Of a stretch of 64,000 bases of DNA, positions 1 through 13,785 are shown in pieces. The notes beneath the pieces are model-generated. The model saw only the letters and a program-made list of their open reading frames with translations, was not told where the DNA came from and made no database searches. The first letter of the stretch is position 1; every line of letters starts with the position of its first letter. A program made the translations under genes and the position numbers. Source of the DNA: Cladorrhinum sp. PSN259 (Eukaryota; Ascomycota; Sordariomycetes; Sordariales; Podosporaceae); the NCBI GenBank assembly GCA_033725935.1, contig MU867098.1:124001-188000 (forward strand), written 5' to 3'.

Positions 1-178
1 AGAACCAAAGAAATAAGAAGGGAAAAAATGAGATAAGAAAAACAATTATGGAAAAAAGAAAAATCATGAAAAAGACAAAGTTAAAAAAACAAAGATAAAA
101 AAAGGGGTTTTTTGGTTGCAAAAAAGTATGTGTGTATACAGAAATTTCAAAATTTATAAATCGACATCAAGCCACCCC

Positions 179-182
<4 letters not shown>

Positions 183-212
<30 letters not shown>
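183..212. repeat. (CT)n dinucleotide repeat
   Basis: About 15 uninterrupted CT units lie in the trailer side of the WD40 gene; shorter CT runs follow at about 310-325. Confidence 0.95.
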
Positions 213-214
<2 letters not shown>

Positions 215-494
215 CCACCTAACTCCCATTTTTAACTGCCTGAGCGCGTTTCTATCTTTCATTTTATCCCCCTCTTCTTCACCAGAGTATATTTGGTCCA
301 TCATCATCATCTCTCTCTCTCTCTCCCCTTATTCATCCCCCGTGCATGAGCCCCTGGTAAGAATCGAATCACGCCACCACCCGTCTTTACCAATCACTAC
401 CACAAAAAGGTATCCTTCTCTCCTCCCCTCTCCAAAAACGCCAAATAGCCATGCAAGAATCGAACTTTTTGTTGGTAAGCTAAGGTATAAATGT

Positions 495-519
495 TGTGTG
501 TGTGTGTGTGTGTGTGTGT
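495..519. repeat. (TG)n dinucleotide repeat
   Basis: About 12 uninterrupted TG units lie about 115 bp beyond the stop codon of the minus-strand WD40 gene. Confidence 0.95.
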
Positions 520-634
520 AGTTGTCGCCCGTCTTTAAAAAAAATTATACAACCTCCTCTCCCATCCAATTAAATTACAACGAAATCCAGTCCAATCCAA
601 TCCTTCCCCAAGCCGACAAAGAGCAGAAAAAAAA

Positions 635-3600
635 TTAAATCATCTCACTGTGATGCAGACCGGTCCTATACTCATTCTGAGCCTGCTGGGCAGCCATCTG
701 AGCCTGAACCTGCTGCACAACTTGATTATTCGTCCCTCTGTAACTACTGCTATTCATACCAACCATACCGACAGGCATGGCCGGCATGCCCGGGATAGCA
801 GTCTCGTAAGGGGCATAAGCGATCTCGGGAGACTTGGTCCTGGCCGCATTCCCGCCTCGGCTGGCCGAGCGCATTCTCTCGGTCGCGCGCGTGAATCTTG
901 CTCCGATCGAGTTGGAGTTATCCACGCTGCTTCGTCCCCTGCTGTGTCCGTTGCGGGACGATGAAGGTGCCGGGGGAGAAAGGATTGGTACTGCTACCTC
1001 GCTTACCGGAATAGCGATGGGAATAACAGGTGGAGGTGGAGGAGGCGGTGGGATCTGGTTGTTTGGTTGGTACTGCGTGGGCGCAAGCTGCAGATGCTGC
1101 TCCTGTTGTTGTTGCTGGTCATCGTCCATTACGATCTCGATCATGCCCGAGCTGCCGCCGTAGACAACCGGCTGGTTGTGGCCCATGTGAGGGAGAGGGA
1201 CAGGTGGAGGAGGTGGTGGCTGGGCGAGATGCTGGAGTTCCCTGAGCATTGGTGGAACGGGAGGGGGTGGGGGAGGAGGTGGGATTTGGTTCTGTTGTTG
1301 ATCGTAAGAGGGTCGACGACCGGCATTGACGTCAACGGATGGTCTGCGACCCATGTTTGGCCCCATGTTGCTGCTATCAACCGAGGGTCTCCGTCCGCCG
1401 GGGAACATGTTGGTATCCACGGATGGGCGACGATCGAAGCTGGCAAGCGGTGACGGACCCTTATTAGAGTTTCCTTGAGGCATAACGAGGTCGCGAGGAG
1501 GCGCAGACATAGATCTTCCCATCTGGGCTGCGAGGCGAGAGTTGGCCATTGACGGTGGGCTATAGACTGTCGAAGGAAGAAGCGTGGCAAGGCTGTCCGA
1601 CTCCTCCTTTCTCTCTTCGGCAATTGGCTCGACCTTCTTTGGCGAAAGCCGGCCAGTGCCGGGCGAGCCTCTGCCAGAGTTTGATTGATAACTTGCTGCA
1701 GACTTCAAGGCAGGTGATGCTTGAGAGAAGGTCTCTGGGATAGGGGGGACAGGTGTTTTGTTGCTGCTCTTGCTAGAGTCTGACTCGAGAACTAGTCTCA
1801 TGGCCCTTGGTGTCGCAGGGAGTCCGATATGAGGCCCGCGATTTGCATACATGCTTCGCCCCGCATTCGGATCTACGCTGGCACTGCGTTGGATGGGATC
1901 GGCCCTGGAAGGCGGCACATAGGTCGTACTGGGGAGTCCACCAAAAACGGCAGGCGTGATTTGATCTGGGTGCATCATGCCAGGGGTCAGAGCGCGCTGA
2001 GCTAGGGACTTTCGGCGCTCCTCAAGCTCACGGGCCGCTTGTTCCTTCTTTAACTGCCTCTCATCCTTAATGATCTTCAAGTCACCAGAAGTGTCATGAA
2101 CAAGCTGCATTGGTGCTGGGGTAGGTAAGGGAGCACCAATCTTGTTGCGGCGTGCTGATCCTTCAGTCCCGGCGTGGGAAGTCGTTCGGCGAAGCTTTTC
2201 GGGCTGCGCACGTCCCGTCTCTCGCGTAGACCAAGCATGGGAACGAACAGACATTGGTGATTCAGGAACTCCCCTGTTCGTGCTTGCACTGCGGTTGTTT
2301 CGTTGCCGAAATCTTTCCTTTTCCTCCATTGCTAGCCTGTACTCCTCTTCATCGTCCGATCCGTCGAAGCTTGGGCGGAAATCTGCCGATGGAGGCAAAG
2401 GTTGGGGCGAGGATGGTGATCTGTTCGAAGGGCCACGGCTTGCAGAGCGTCCACGAAGAGTCAAGGCGGGAGGCGGGCCCCGTCTCCTGTCGGTAGATCG
2501 AGCACGACTTGAAGCGCGGCCACTCTTGCTGGGAGCTTGGCTAGATGATCTGACCTGCGAAGTGTCCCGATTGGCATAGCCTACCTTGCGGATTGTGCTG
2601 GGTTGGCTGGGTGGTTCCACTTCATCAGTTGAGAAGTCAATGAGTCGACCATGACCATCCATGTAGTGAGATTGTTCGACATCTTCCTGTGGAGTAGCGA
2701 GGTTGATCAAGTCTTCCGGCGACATTGGCACTGGCGACTTCGGGGACCTCTTGCCGCCCTTGGGCGTATAGTTTCTGGATGAGGCTCGTCCTCGGTCTGC
2801 AGAAATGTCGCGAACTTCTTTGCGAGATCTGCTTTGATCCCGTGGATACCCGCGGCCGTCACGACTGTGACCACGTGCTTGTTGGCTAGCATGCGACGAA
2901 GAGTTCCCGTGAACGTACTCGTCCACTCTGTCCCTAGCGTCATATTGACGAGAGCGATAGCTCCTGGCAACACTGGAAGCAGCCGAGGTCACAGAGCTGG
3001 CAACTGAGCCAGCAACTGAGCTGGGACCCTTTCGTCGGGATGGCCAGTGGTAACGAACGGATGACTGTGCAGACGGCTCGGGAGAAGCGACGTCCTCCGG
3101 ATGGTTATCTCTGAGGCCAGGAAGCGACAAGTTCAACCCTTCAGGAATTCGAGTGCGTGAGCCGTTTCTCATTCTTCCACCATCCATCAGAGCGGCAACC
3201 GCTGCTGGGGATGGAGAAGGAGGCGGTTGGGGTCTCGAGTTAGAGGTCTTAACCAGTCTAGGACTGGCAGTGCTGGGTCGGTTCATCTCCAAGTGCCTGA
3301 TGTTGTTGTTCTCCGGCACTTCGATGGGCTGGATGAAAGCGTATGGGTCTCCAGGAGGCTTGCTGATGGCGGTCAAAATGTCACGATCACGGTTGTCGTT
3401 AGATTCACCAATAGACGGGAGCCGGTTGCGGTTGAAGCCGCCGCCAACAGGCCGAGCCGACGCGGGAGTATTGAGCTGGCTCCGGTTGTTGCGAAGGACC
3501 GCAGTCGGTGGGTCAACCGCAGTGTCTAGCATAGGGGTCGCGGCAGCAGCAAGGGGCGTCTTGCCGCCATCATCGGCCAGTAACCTGCCTTTCGCTTGGT

Positions 3601-6297
3601 TGTTGAAGCTTGTAAGAACTTTCAAAGCCGAAGTCTTCCCAATGTTCCGCTGCGGTCCGTGATTCATGACCGGTGGTGACAACGGAGGGCTCAGGAGCTC
3701 AGGGACGGTCTGGGTGATACTCGGGAAGGTAATTTGCTGAGCCGATGGCGATGTCCACGGCTCCGTTGACTCGCGGCCAGTGCAAGCAAAGCAACGGATG
3801 GCGAGTTGTTGCTGGCCATGCTGAACTGCCCACTCTCCCCACTTCCTGATGATTTGTTCCTGGCGTTCCCACGCGGATGGGAAAAACACACATGTCAGAA
3901 TCAGTGCTTCCATGTACTTCTTGTGCGAGACGTAAATCTCGACTGCATCATTGTGGTCGCCCATTCCAATCATGATGGTAGCAGCGGCATGGACATCACC
4001 ACTCTCCAGCAACCGCTGAACATAAGCACGACCGACCTTCTGTTGCGATGCATGGCCTCCGATCCCGCTCAGTGCCAAAAGCATCCAATCTGAAGCTGTC
4101 ATGTTCTCGGACCCCATGGCCATAATATCCGTGTCGATATCGCCCAACCACTTGGCAAGCAGAATCCGGTTCTTAGATCCGAGAGGGTGGCGAGTCATTT
4201 CATCTCGAACAAGGTCGTCAGCATCCTTGTTCCACCCGAAGATTGTGGTCAACATCTGGAGGCGGAGGTCGTCATTGGTGAGACGGCTGTTGTTGGCTGA
4301 GGCTGGCGGTTTATAGGGTACATCGGCCAGGCGGCTCTTGGTAAATTTGAACAAGTCCATGACCTTGGGATCCTCTGCTGGGCTGCGCGGCACCTCATTG
4401 CGTAGTCTCGATGGCTTGTGTCTTGAGCGGTACGAGCTTGCCATTGATATTGAGCTGGTCGTTGAGTAAGCATCCCTTTGACCGCCTGTCCGATCACGAT
4501 ATTGCGGCGTGGCACCCGATCGTGAAGACCCAGTCGAAATGTACGTATTCTCGGTCATGCTCCTGGACACGACAGAATCCGGATACACACGTGGCGCCGT
4601 TTTAGACACTGAAGACGACATCGAGACGCTCGACCGCGTGATTGCTGAGCCTGGGCTGTTTGGGCGATGATATGGTTCGTTGTCTGATTCCTCATCGCGT
4701 GCGATATACCGGGCTAGGGGCGACCTGTGGTCTTCGTCTGTCTCGGAGAGCTCCTGGGGGTGAAACGCAATCGCAACGTTAGATTCGGCCTCGGAAATGT
4801 TGCCGGCTTGGTTCTTGTCTTCGGCCTCCAGTGAGATGGGTGGCGATGGTGGGAGCAAATTAGCAGGATGCTGTACGTTAGCGACCATCATGGCCGGTGA
4901 GTTTAGATCAAACTGCTGGACGGTGTTGTTCGGCCCTAATGTGAACAAGATTGCGGCAGGTCCGTAAACCGCCAGGCCCCGGATGGTTTCGAGGGTTGGA
5001 ATGGTATCGTATGTGACATGCTTTGTTCGTACATCCCAAGAAATGGTCTCACTGTCACACAATGAATATCAGCAACCAACAACCGCCAACAATCTCTCAA
5101 ACGTCCTTCTCCAAACTTACGATTCTGAGTACTGGATGATGCGGCCGTTCTTACTCCAGCCCATCCAGTTAGGCCCAGTAAGGTAGTTTTCTGTCCTTTT
5201 CAGGATGCGCACAATCTTTGGTGTGTCGTTGCTGTGGTAATCCTTGGATACACTCCACACACGAAGGTCACCATCGTTAGTCTGAACCGCCAACATATCC
5301 GACTTTTGTCTGGATGATGAAGCATGCCATGACAGGGTCGCGATAGGAGATGGCGGTCGGTTAGTTGTCAAATTGTGAAGGATTGTAAACCTCGGCTGGA
5401 GGGTGGCGATCAACAGAGAGCCGTTTTGATAGCTTGGGAATGCCGTGTTAGCTTTTTTCTCTACATGTGCACTCTGTGACTTCAAAACTTACCCAATGGC
5501 AAACGTTCTGCAATCAGCAACTGGCGAGATGGCAGTAATTGCTATTTGGTCAATCGTCCTGGCTGAAATGTGCTCGGATGATGAGGGCTCAAAGAGGATC
5601 ACATTTCCTTGCGTGTTGCCTTAAACTAGAGTCAGCCAAGAGCTCACAGCATCAAGCAGTATCATGTTGCACTCACCAAAGGCGACATTTCCATTGCGCA
5701 TCCAGGCAGCGCAAGTGAGGTCCTCATATGACGCAAATCTGGCATGCTCGTCTCCTGTCATGAGATCCCACACAATTGCAGTCTGTCCAGCATCGTAACT
5801 GACCACCAGTCTCCCGGCGCCAACGTCACTCTGGTTGTCAATAGCTATTAGTTGCACTTCCTCTGAATGTGACGCAAATCTTCTTTTCGTGGCTAGTGTA
5901 TCGTGTTCGCAGACGACGATGGTGTTCCCTTGGGCATAAAGAAACATGGATGAAGTGGCCGCGCATGGTTCAAAATACCGGACGATGGCATTGTTGGCGT
6001 TGGGCGCCATGGCATAGTCCTGGTGCATTTGAAGGGCTCGTCCCTTGTCGAGAGCCGACGTGCTTGACCCAGCACGGCTCCGGGCGAGATGATGACCGGA
6101 AGCGGACATGCCGGGCAACGGGGACGGGGTAGATATGTCCTGACTTCTCTGGATCGCAGACCTGAAGGACCCATTTCGATTAGTATATTAGTCCCGGCTA
6201 CTTGCATGTCGACAATGTCCTTGTTCGGACCAGAAGTTTGCTGGTTTCTCGATGCGTCCGAGGGTTTCTCGAACACAGGGCGAGCAGGAATATCCTT
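635..6297 (-). CDS. Large WD40-repeat protein with helical middle and disordered SR/Pro-rich tail
   Basis: Exons that join in frame: 6297(or further upstream)-6202, 6148-5677, 5619-5493, 5432-5121 and 5051-635, giving at least 1,807 residues. All introns are 53-69 bp with GT..AG ends. The N-terminal third reads as beta-propeller blades (for example TAIVWDLMTGD and GDLRVWSVSKDY). Residues about 565-755 are a helical, TPR-like domain starting near MDLFKFTKSRLADVPYK; WD40 plus helical repeat is the plan of Gemin5-type scaffold proteins, but I do not claim orthology. The rest is low complexity: Ser/Arg-rich segments, four RRPS(V/Y)D repeats, proline runs of eight and six, and a Gln-rich end. The start codon is not resolved: the first exon frame is open back to a TAA near 6376 without an ATG, so at least one more upstream exon is needed. 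Probably a cytoplasmic scaffold; function not established. Confidence 0.85.
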
Positions 6298-6900
6298 CGC
6301 AAGGAACTTTGGTGGACATACCGAAGTCTTGGGGGAATTACACCCTCCGCAGAAGGAGTGGCGAACCAGGAGGTGCGGTTATGCTACACAATCCAATCCC
6401 CAACCATCACATGGAACAGCTTTGCTCCTTGGACAATCCTGCTGTACGTTCCCGGGTGCTATGGTTCCTCCACGTTCCGTACACCTAAACTAACAGTATG
6501 TTGAACCTCGAGGCTATTGCAGCATATGCCGGCCAGAGTATTCGAGGGTGCAAGGCGGTTGCGGCTGCGGTGTCTTGGAGCACCGGTACGCTGTCGACGT
6601 CGTGGGTTGTTGATGTTGTTTGTTGACGTTGTTGCCGTCAAGGTCTTCGTCTCGGTTCGTCGGTGGTCGTGGATGACTAGCAGCCGAGAAATAGCGCCCA
6701 GGTACGGTGCGGTCCTGTACGGAAGAACGGGAAGGGAAGAGGTTGAAGAAGATGGGACGGGAGGGTATAGGATAAGGTAAGGTCGGCCGCACGGTCGCAC
6801 TAGGGGAGTTTTCTTCTAAAAGACGCCGCCGTAGACGCAAGAAGGGGGGCGTGAGGGGGGAGGGGGGGTGTGCGGGCAAGCTTATTGTATGGGGGCGGCA
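6298..6900 (-). other. Probable leader and first exon(s) of the WD40 gene
   Basis: No complete coding exon could be fixed. The minus strand here has several ATGs that stop within a few codons (for example near 6410 and 6526), consistent with a 5' leader carrying short upstream ORFs. From about 6840 to 6880 it is strongly pyrimidine-rich on the minus strand, as in fungal promoters. The missing start codon of the WD40 gene should lie here. Confidence 0.45.
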
Positions 6901-9900
6901 AAGATAAGTTACCCGCCTCGCCGCATGAGCTTCATGGGGTTTTGTGCGGGACTTGGGGAACCACTTCAGGGGGGGCGCTGCTTGACGTGCTCGGCGCTTG
7001 TAAGAAGTAGAGATCTTCTAAAAGTGGGTGTGGGAGTACACTGCAGTCAGTAATATCTTGTAGGTTATAAGTCAACAGCCCCCTTCTCCTATATTTTGCC
7101 GCGCTTCTCTCCAGAGGCTTGCGTTTATGGCTCGATGCATGCAGCATGTATGTAGGAAATAGTGAAAAATGGAAAGCAAGGTCGGAGAAACCACGCAGTA
7201 ACCTAAGGGCGTGCCCTCAAATAAAGTCGCCCAGCCATCGAAGGCGCTTAAACAGGAAGCGTGCTTGAGCTGTCACTGGACAGGGTTGGGGACAACATAT
7301 AAAATTAGAGATTTTCTCTGCGAGTCCTGATGCGTCCGTCTTCACTGCCTCCTTCTCCATCCTTTTCCACCACAAATACTTGCTTGGTGCGCTGCTCTTG
7401 GTATGAGCGGATGTGGATTGCGGAACCGGGTCGTTCCCCCCATCCCCATGATCCATGAGTGCGATGGACCATCCCATCGCCAACCCAGCCAGGGTCGGTC
7501 TGCACGGAAAGACAGAGAGATGGCAACATGTGCATTGACTTGGATAGGATAGGGACTAGCAAGCGGGCGAGGGACCGGGGGTTGGTGTTCTCGGCTGCGA
7601 TTGGGCTGAAGGACCTCTCCCAGTTTGGAACCCTGGTCTGAAGGAGCAGAAAGTGACTTTGATCTGGGCTCGTCACTGGCGGGATGGACGAGTAGCCCCG
7701 ACTCAAGCAGTGCTTTGCAGCGGTCCGACCTACATATACATGGTATGTACATCCAATATTTGCCATAATTAGCCTCTGGCCTGGCTGTTGCATGCCGGTC
7801 GAGTCGCAGCGAGCGAGACGTACGGTGCGTTCATCCTTTCACAAGACCGGATTCATTCGCCTCGTCTGTGGTGAGGCGAGCAATTAGTTCGTCTAGGGCT
7901 CCCACGTTTTTTTTTTTCGAGGTCCCACGTTATGGGGCCAGGCCAGGAATGTGCCCTCCCCAGTCAGCTGTGTTCCGGCTGAGGACTCCGAAGGGCACTG
8001 GAAAGGTGACACGAGACAGGGACGGATAGGCCAGCAAGCAAGCGAGCTGGAGGCCAGCGGAGCGGCCCATTTGTCTCTATTTCCAAGCCAAGCCCTAAAG
8101 TTGCCAAACTGGGTGTTAGTGGCTCGTGAAAATGAGAAAATGCAGAATGCAAGACAGAGGGGCTTGTTGCAAAAAAAAGATGGAAAAATGGCATGGTGTG
8201 TCTGCTCGCAGCGTCGCATGGAGGTACCTACAAAATACCGGAGCACATCATTTCCCCAGCCAATCTGCGATCGCAAGCGGTACCTGGAAAGGGATGTCAA
8301 GGTTGTAGCGATCTGCGAGCTGCGAGTTGTGCCAATTCTTTTTTCATGCCCCGCATAGAGGAACCAGGTGAACCGAACCGTGCCTTCCGCGATCCTTTCG
8401 AGCAGCTATTCGCAGCTTCCGAGTTCTTTCCTCCCAGATGCCCCTCACCGCTCGGAACAGGGACCGGAACGGAACCTTGAGCACCTTCCTTCATTCCTGC
8501 TGAGCCAGTTAAGCACCAAACACATCAGCAAGACGGAATTCCCGAACTTGTTGAGCATTTTTGAAAAGGACATGTCGAGGTGCAGTTGGGCCGTGGGAGG
8601 TGGGGAAGCATCCTGGATGGCGGCGGCGGGGACTTCAAGGGTCTAAGCGCCCTCGCTCTCGATTGGCAGTTGGACCCCTGCCCTGCAGACCAATCACAGC
8701 CGCTATCACCCTCGACGACCAGGATGCTATCGTCTTCCGTCTTTGATCTTTCGATATGTCCTGCGTTATTGTCCTATTGTTCGTCTTTCGAGTCCCTCCC
8801 GCCCTAGGAGAACAATAAGTCACTGATATTGCCAAAAGAACCTGCTACGAATGGCATTGCTATCCCCGGCTTCCTGGTTTGAAGGTTTGCGTCGGCGTAA
8901 TTGGGTATAAGAAAGAAGCACATGATAATTCCCCCTATCTTGCGAAGCTGACGATGGTCGCCAACTGATGCGATACTTGTGAGGCGAACAAGCAAACCGT
9001 CTTTCCGGGCAGCATCATGTGGTGAAGCCTGAGAACCCGAAAAGGAGATCGACCAGTGCTGCTCGAATACGGATTTCTGAAATTGCCCGGCAGTCAAACA
9101 ACAAGGCGTACTCTGAAACCCCCAAACTCTCAAACATTCGGGCTGAGTTCGATGTGAGCTCGGAGCCCCGCCACATGGACGACAAGCTGCAGGTCCATCA
9201 CTTTACTTGAGAATTCCAGATTGGGCACCCGCAGAAACATCTTGTGGTTCGGATCATAGGATTATCAGATGGACCTGTCAATGCACTTCAATTTCCAGGC
9301 ACACCCGCTCATTGGGGGTTCTCCCGATCATGCCCAGTCTCGAGTTCTGCAAAGCGACCAACGGCGCTGCAGTGAGCGCTCCGATTCGCCTCTCCGGTTT
9401 GCTTCTGACACTGGAATTGGAGGGATGACCGTTGGATGTGATCTGCGGGTCGAGCTTGACTTTTGTCTCGTCACGTCTGTTCCCGATTGACGAATGCTCG
9501 CTTTGACGATTGCTTCGGTCAGCACCGGCTCTGCCGGGGGAGTGATATCAATGGCATGTTGTAGTTGCTGCTATTGTTACGCGGGCTTTGGGACTCCCTC
9601 TCGTCCGCATGTCACCACACCCTACTATAGCATGCTCTCTTCAGGAGATGATGACAAGACTCCCCGCACTCATTGGATCTGTTGGATCTGTCGGAGAAGC
9701 ACGTCAACCACACCTAACCCTGACACCAAATTGCAGCTGCAGGCACGGCGCACGCCCACCCACCACCACCCACCCGACGATGAAACCTTCAAGCAGCAGC
9801 AGCAGGTACGGGTGGGTTACCCTGGATTGTCGGGTTCTTGGTAGGGGCCAGCAATTCGTCCAATAAAGCACCCCACGGCCACAATCTGTGACCCATACTG

Positions 9901-12900
9901 CAAGGTCACGGTTTGACACGGGGGGTGTTCTGAGTCCAAAGTGGACAGGCGGCCACGTTGAGCGGCCCATACGTGTGTCCGCACTGACCTCTTGGGTCGT
10001 GTGCATCGGTGATACTCTTTCACCTTCTCTTTCCATCCACGGCGTACCTGACATTGGTCGTGTATGCTGTGATACCTCCAGACTTCTGGCCTGGATGCCC
10101 TCTTTTGAAGGGGAGCAGATGACGAACCAAATGCGTGAGCTCCCGTTCGCGTCACCGTGCTACTGGAGGCCGGGCACAGTTTGTGGCAGCATACAGAAAA
10201 AGGTATATCGGCACACGGATCACAATGTGGTGATATCTTGGAACAGCAATAACGGCACATACATTACCTAGCAACCAACTTACCTAGTCACCCCCATTGA
10301 TCCGATGCCCTATACGGGTATCGATTAATCTCCTCTGCAGCTGCGCCCGGCTCTCGCATCGAGATTTAATTGTCTGGGGAAATAAACAATTCAATGGCTA
10401 GCGGCCGGTTTAAAGTTTTTGGCTAGCAAAATCGAGATTGGGGTGATCTTTTTTGGAGATTTTGACAACTCCAGGGATGGCCTGGTTTCAAAACCAAGCG
10501 GTGGCTTGCAGGGCATCAGGGGAGCTTTGACCATCTTCTTATTTCCCCATGTTTCTCCCATTATCACCAGGCTGTGAGAGGCAATTTACATGTCTTCTCT
10601 GGGTGCGGCTGGAGAGGACAATGCCCATCCTCAATCAGACACGAGGCGTCCGTGACTTGCGTATCGCAATCTTATTAGCTGGCACGCACTCGTCATGTTA
10701 ATAACTGCCAGATTGAGCAACATCAGCGATGGCTGGCAGCATTATGGGATTTGGCATCACACCGGCACACATTACAGACTACAGATGTCACCCACACCAC
10801 AATTATCGAGACAAGTCAACGAGTCGTAGCTTCACCGCTTCTCGACGTCTCTTTTATTCTCATGCATGTCTCACGCTCACCCCCTCTCTACTAAAGTAGG
10901 AGATGCAGGAACGCAGTTCGCCGTGAGCAGTTCCCGAACGGGGCGTGTGAGACATCTATCCCTTCTAGTCTTTTACTGCCTATGTCTCCGAGACCTGCTT
11001 CTACTACTTCTGCTGCTCGCCGCTCATCAGCAACTAGGCGCATCGAACTGTCCGATTTTCAGAAAGCACTTTCTGGACTATCTCTTGTTGTTTTTTTCGC
11101 TTCCATATGTGGCGTTCAATTGGGCATCACACATCTGGCACACCCCTGTCCCTTTCAGGTTTGGTGCAGTGTGTCGAAAAACGCCAAGGTGACGGTGACA
11201 AGCTGTGAATCACACACTTGCTGGCGCTCCTGATCACGTTTTTTTTTACTCTGGAGACCAAAAGGGAATAAACATTGTCCTCGACAGAATCAAGGAAACC
11301 GACCAAGAAACTGCGTGTACGCCTCTGTTTGCTTTCTTTTTTTACTTTCCGGAGTAATTCTCCTTCCATAGCTTCGCTTGGCGCTGTGATATCCATCCGG
11401 GGTCAAGAAAAAAAGAAAGCACGCACGACGGATCTCTTTCCACCCTCTCCCCCATCTCACCCTAAAAATGCCCTTCCCGCTTTTCTGCGCATTTCGAAAT
11501 TCAATCACATCCCTGTTCTTGAAACTGATTGGTTTCGATACGCTGAATCTGAAATCCTTAGCTTCTGTGATGATGATCCTTTCAGGATATAATTAAATCG
11601 TGGGCAAGACATACGACACCACAACGGCGATCACACTTGATTGCACGGCTTTCGCCTGATGGCTTCGGGCCGTGTTAGTGTCTCGTAGTGTCAGTCTTGT
11701 GAGATGAGGGTTTTTTTGTTTGAAGTGAGTCAAATGAAACGGCTCTCTCTCTCTCTCTCTGTCTGTCTCTGGGCTGTCAGATGAGCGGCTGTTTGCTGTT
11801 TCTGAGCGTCATGTTTATTTAAACGACTGCTGCTGATTTGAGTGATGGAAAGAATATCACACACGCCAGAGTGTACGCTAGAGATGTGAAAGCTGAAAAG
11901 TTCCTTCATCTCTCTCTCTCCCTCTCTTTCATCGCGGCGGGCTCGGATCACACATGGTTGCAAGTTTGGGTGTGTGAAAGTATTCCTGAGAAACCCTGTC
12001 GAGCGGCAATACAGCTCAGCTCGTTCGCTTTCCAAGGTGACGAAAAAGGGAAAAAGACGATGCCTGCCGAGATGTGAGGTGTCGGCAAATGGTGAAGGAG
12101 ACACATGGGGGGCATGTCTGTTACGGACGCCTCAACGGAGCCGAGACTGTCCTCGTCTCTTGTCTTGATGCCTCGGTGGCTTTTTCGGTCAGGGGGGTCG
12201 ATTTAATAAGATGTGTCTCATTGAGGTGTTGTCTTGCTTGACGTGCTGCCATTCATTATCTGGATGCACCTGTTTAAGATTACTGCCTCTAGAGCTGCGG
12301 AGGAGACTTTGGAAGCTTGCGCCGATCCCATTCGAGAACACGGGAATCTATGGCTCCAGTGTCCTGATTTCGCTGTTCCGGGTCGAATCTCTTGTCAGTC
12401 GCGAAGGGGTCGTGTTCTCCCAGTTAGGGGCCCACTGTGTCTTGACGGGCTTCCCGGAACAATGGCTTCTAGTTCAGGAAGTCCTACTGTCCTTAACCTC
12501 ACAAGCCCTGGTGCAATGGTTGCGAGTTATCGAGTCCCTCCTCCACCTCTCTCTCTATCTCTATTTCTCTCTCTCTTCATTCCAGAACATGCCTTGGATA
12601 ATCATGAAAACAATTCTTGACCAGGGCTTAACAAGGCAGATTATTCCTCGAATAGAACTAATTCATTTCAGTCTTTCGCTGAAATTCAAGAGGATGTTGT
12701 TCGCCAGATGAACATCGTAACCATTGTGTTAACAATATACACTGTGAATCAAGCACATACCCTTCAGGCTAGATAGGTGGCTCTCGTTGGCGATCTGAGC
12801 CAAGCAGACAATAGAATACCCAATTCACTACTTGCCTCTTACAAGCCTTTCCCTTTAAAAAAAAATAGAAATCTCTTATGCAACTTAAATAGCATGTAGG

Positions 12901-13785
12901 TAAAAAAAATATCAGCATTACCAGATGGTCACACTACTTTCTTTTCCCATTACGTGCGTGACCACAACAGTGAGATAGATGACGAAAGCGAAAGAAGAAA
13001 ATCTCCGAATACAGCACCCCTTACACTCCTTGATATGCTGATATTTGCGTGTCCGAGAATCTTGAGTTCATAAAGTACAACAATTTCCCCCAGCAAACAC
13101 AACAAATGTAAAGAAGAGCCCCGTGGATAGATTAACACAGTAAATATACAGAGTATTCGCCGATCGACAAATATCGAAGCAAAAGAAGAAGAAGAAGAAG
13201 CAGAAAAAGAAAGAAAAAAAGAAAAGAAAGAAAAAGAAACAAAACCGATCAGCCCTACTAATGTCTCGGGACCTTCCCTAGTCTTCCCGACGACAAAATA
13301 ATCGGACCCCTTTTCTCAAAAACGAATTTTGACGCATGTTCAGTTTATATAATTCTGCGTATAGGTGTTTATGTGGGAAACAGAGGAGTTTGAGGGCGCA
13401 TAAAATAGAATAAATTTCGCGGAGAATGATCGAGAGGCATTCTTATGTTTTTTTTTTTCAGGGACAGAGAGAACGGCTAATAATACACCTCGGATCACCC
13501 AACCTTTCATATTTTCCAGACTCTAATAATTGGGTTGGGAGGGAGGGAGGGAGGGAGTGCCACCATCTAGATAGTATCGGAAACCATACCCAGTATTCAT
13601 CAACTTGAGTCTTGAGATACTAATGAGCGGCATCATTTCATGACAAATCTCCCCTCCCAAGAGACAGTTGACGAACATAACGGCAAGGTCAAGTACTAAA
13701 ATATCTGGATACTGTCAAGATAGTGTGTCTCGGTCGAGATATTTAGACGAGTAACTTGAACTTCAATTGACTGAACTTCAACTTC
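6901..13785. other. Gene-free stretch, left part of a 20-kb desert
   Basis: I see no credible gene. Open frames on both strands are short (mostly under 165 codons), have no recognisable domain, and cannot be linked by good splice sites into a longer protein. Base composition is ordinary and not AT-biased, so this is not simply RIP-decayed DNA. Local features are CT runs at about 11744-11770 and 11910-11930, a GAA/AAG-rich purine tract at about 13182-13240 and a GGGA repeat at about 13539-13558. Confidence 0.6.

Larger units (their letters stand above)
1..634. other. Low-complexity flank downstream of the WD40 gene
   Basis: No gene seen. The first 120 bases are A-rich on the plus strand, followed by CT and TG microsatellites and a CCA/CTC-rich stretch. 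On the minus strand this is the 3' trailer of the large WD40 gene. The longest plus-strand open frame (132-521) is made of the translated CT repeat and is not credible as a protein. Confidence 0.7.

Noticed and set aside
132..521. Open frame through the CT repeat
   Set aside because: Most of it is translated microsatellite (Leu-Ser repeats).
3153..3662. Plus-strand frame antisense to the WD40 gene
   Set aside because: Shadow of the real minus-strand coding exon; its composition mirrors the Ser/Pro-rich sense frame.
6514..6879. Minus-strand open frame upstream of the WD40 gene
   Set aside because: Pro/Arg-rich translation of a pyrimidine-rich leader; ends in a stop and cannot be joined in frame to the WD40 exons by convincing sites.
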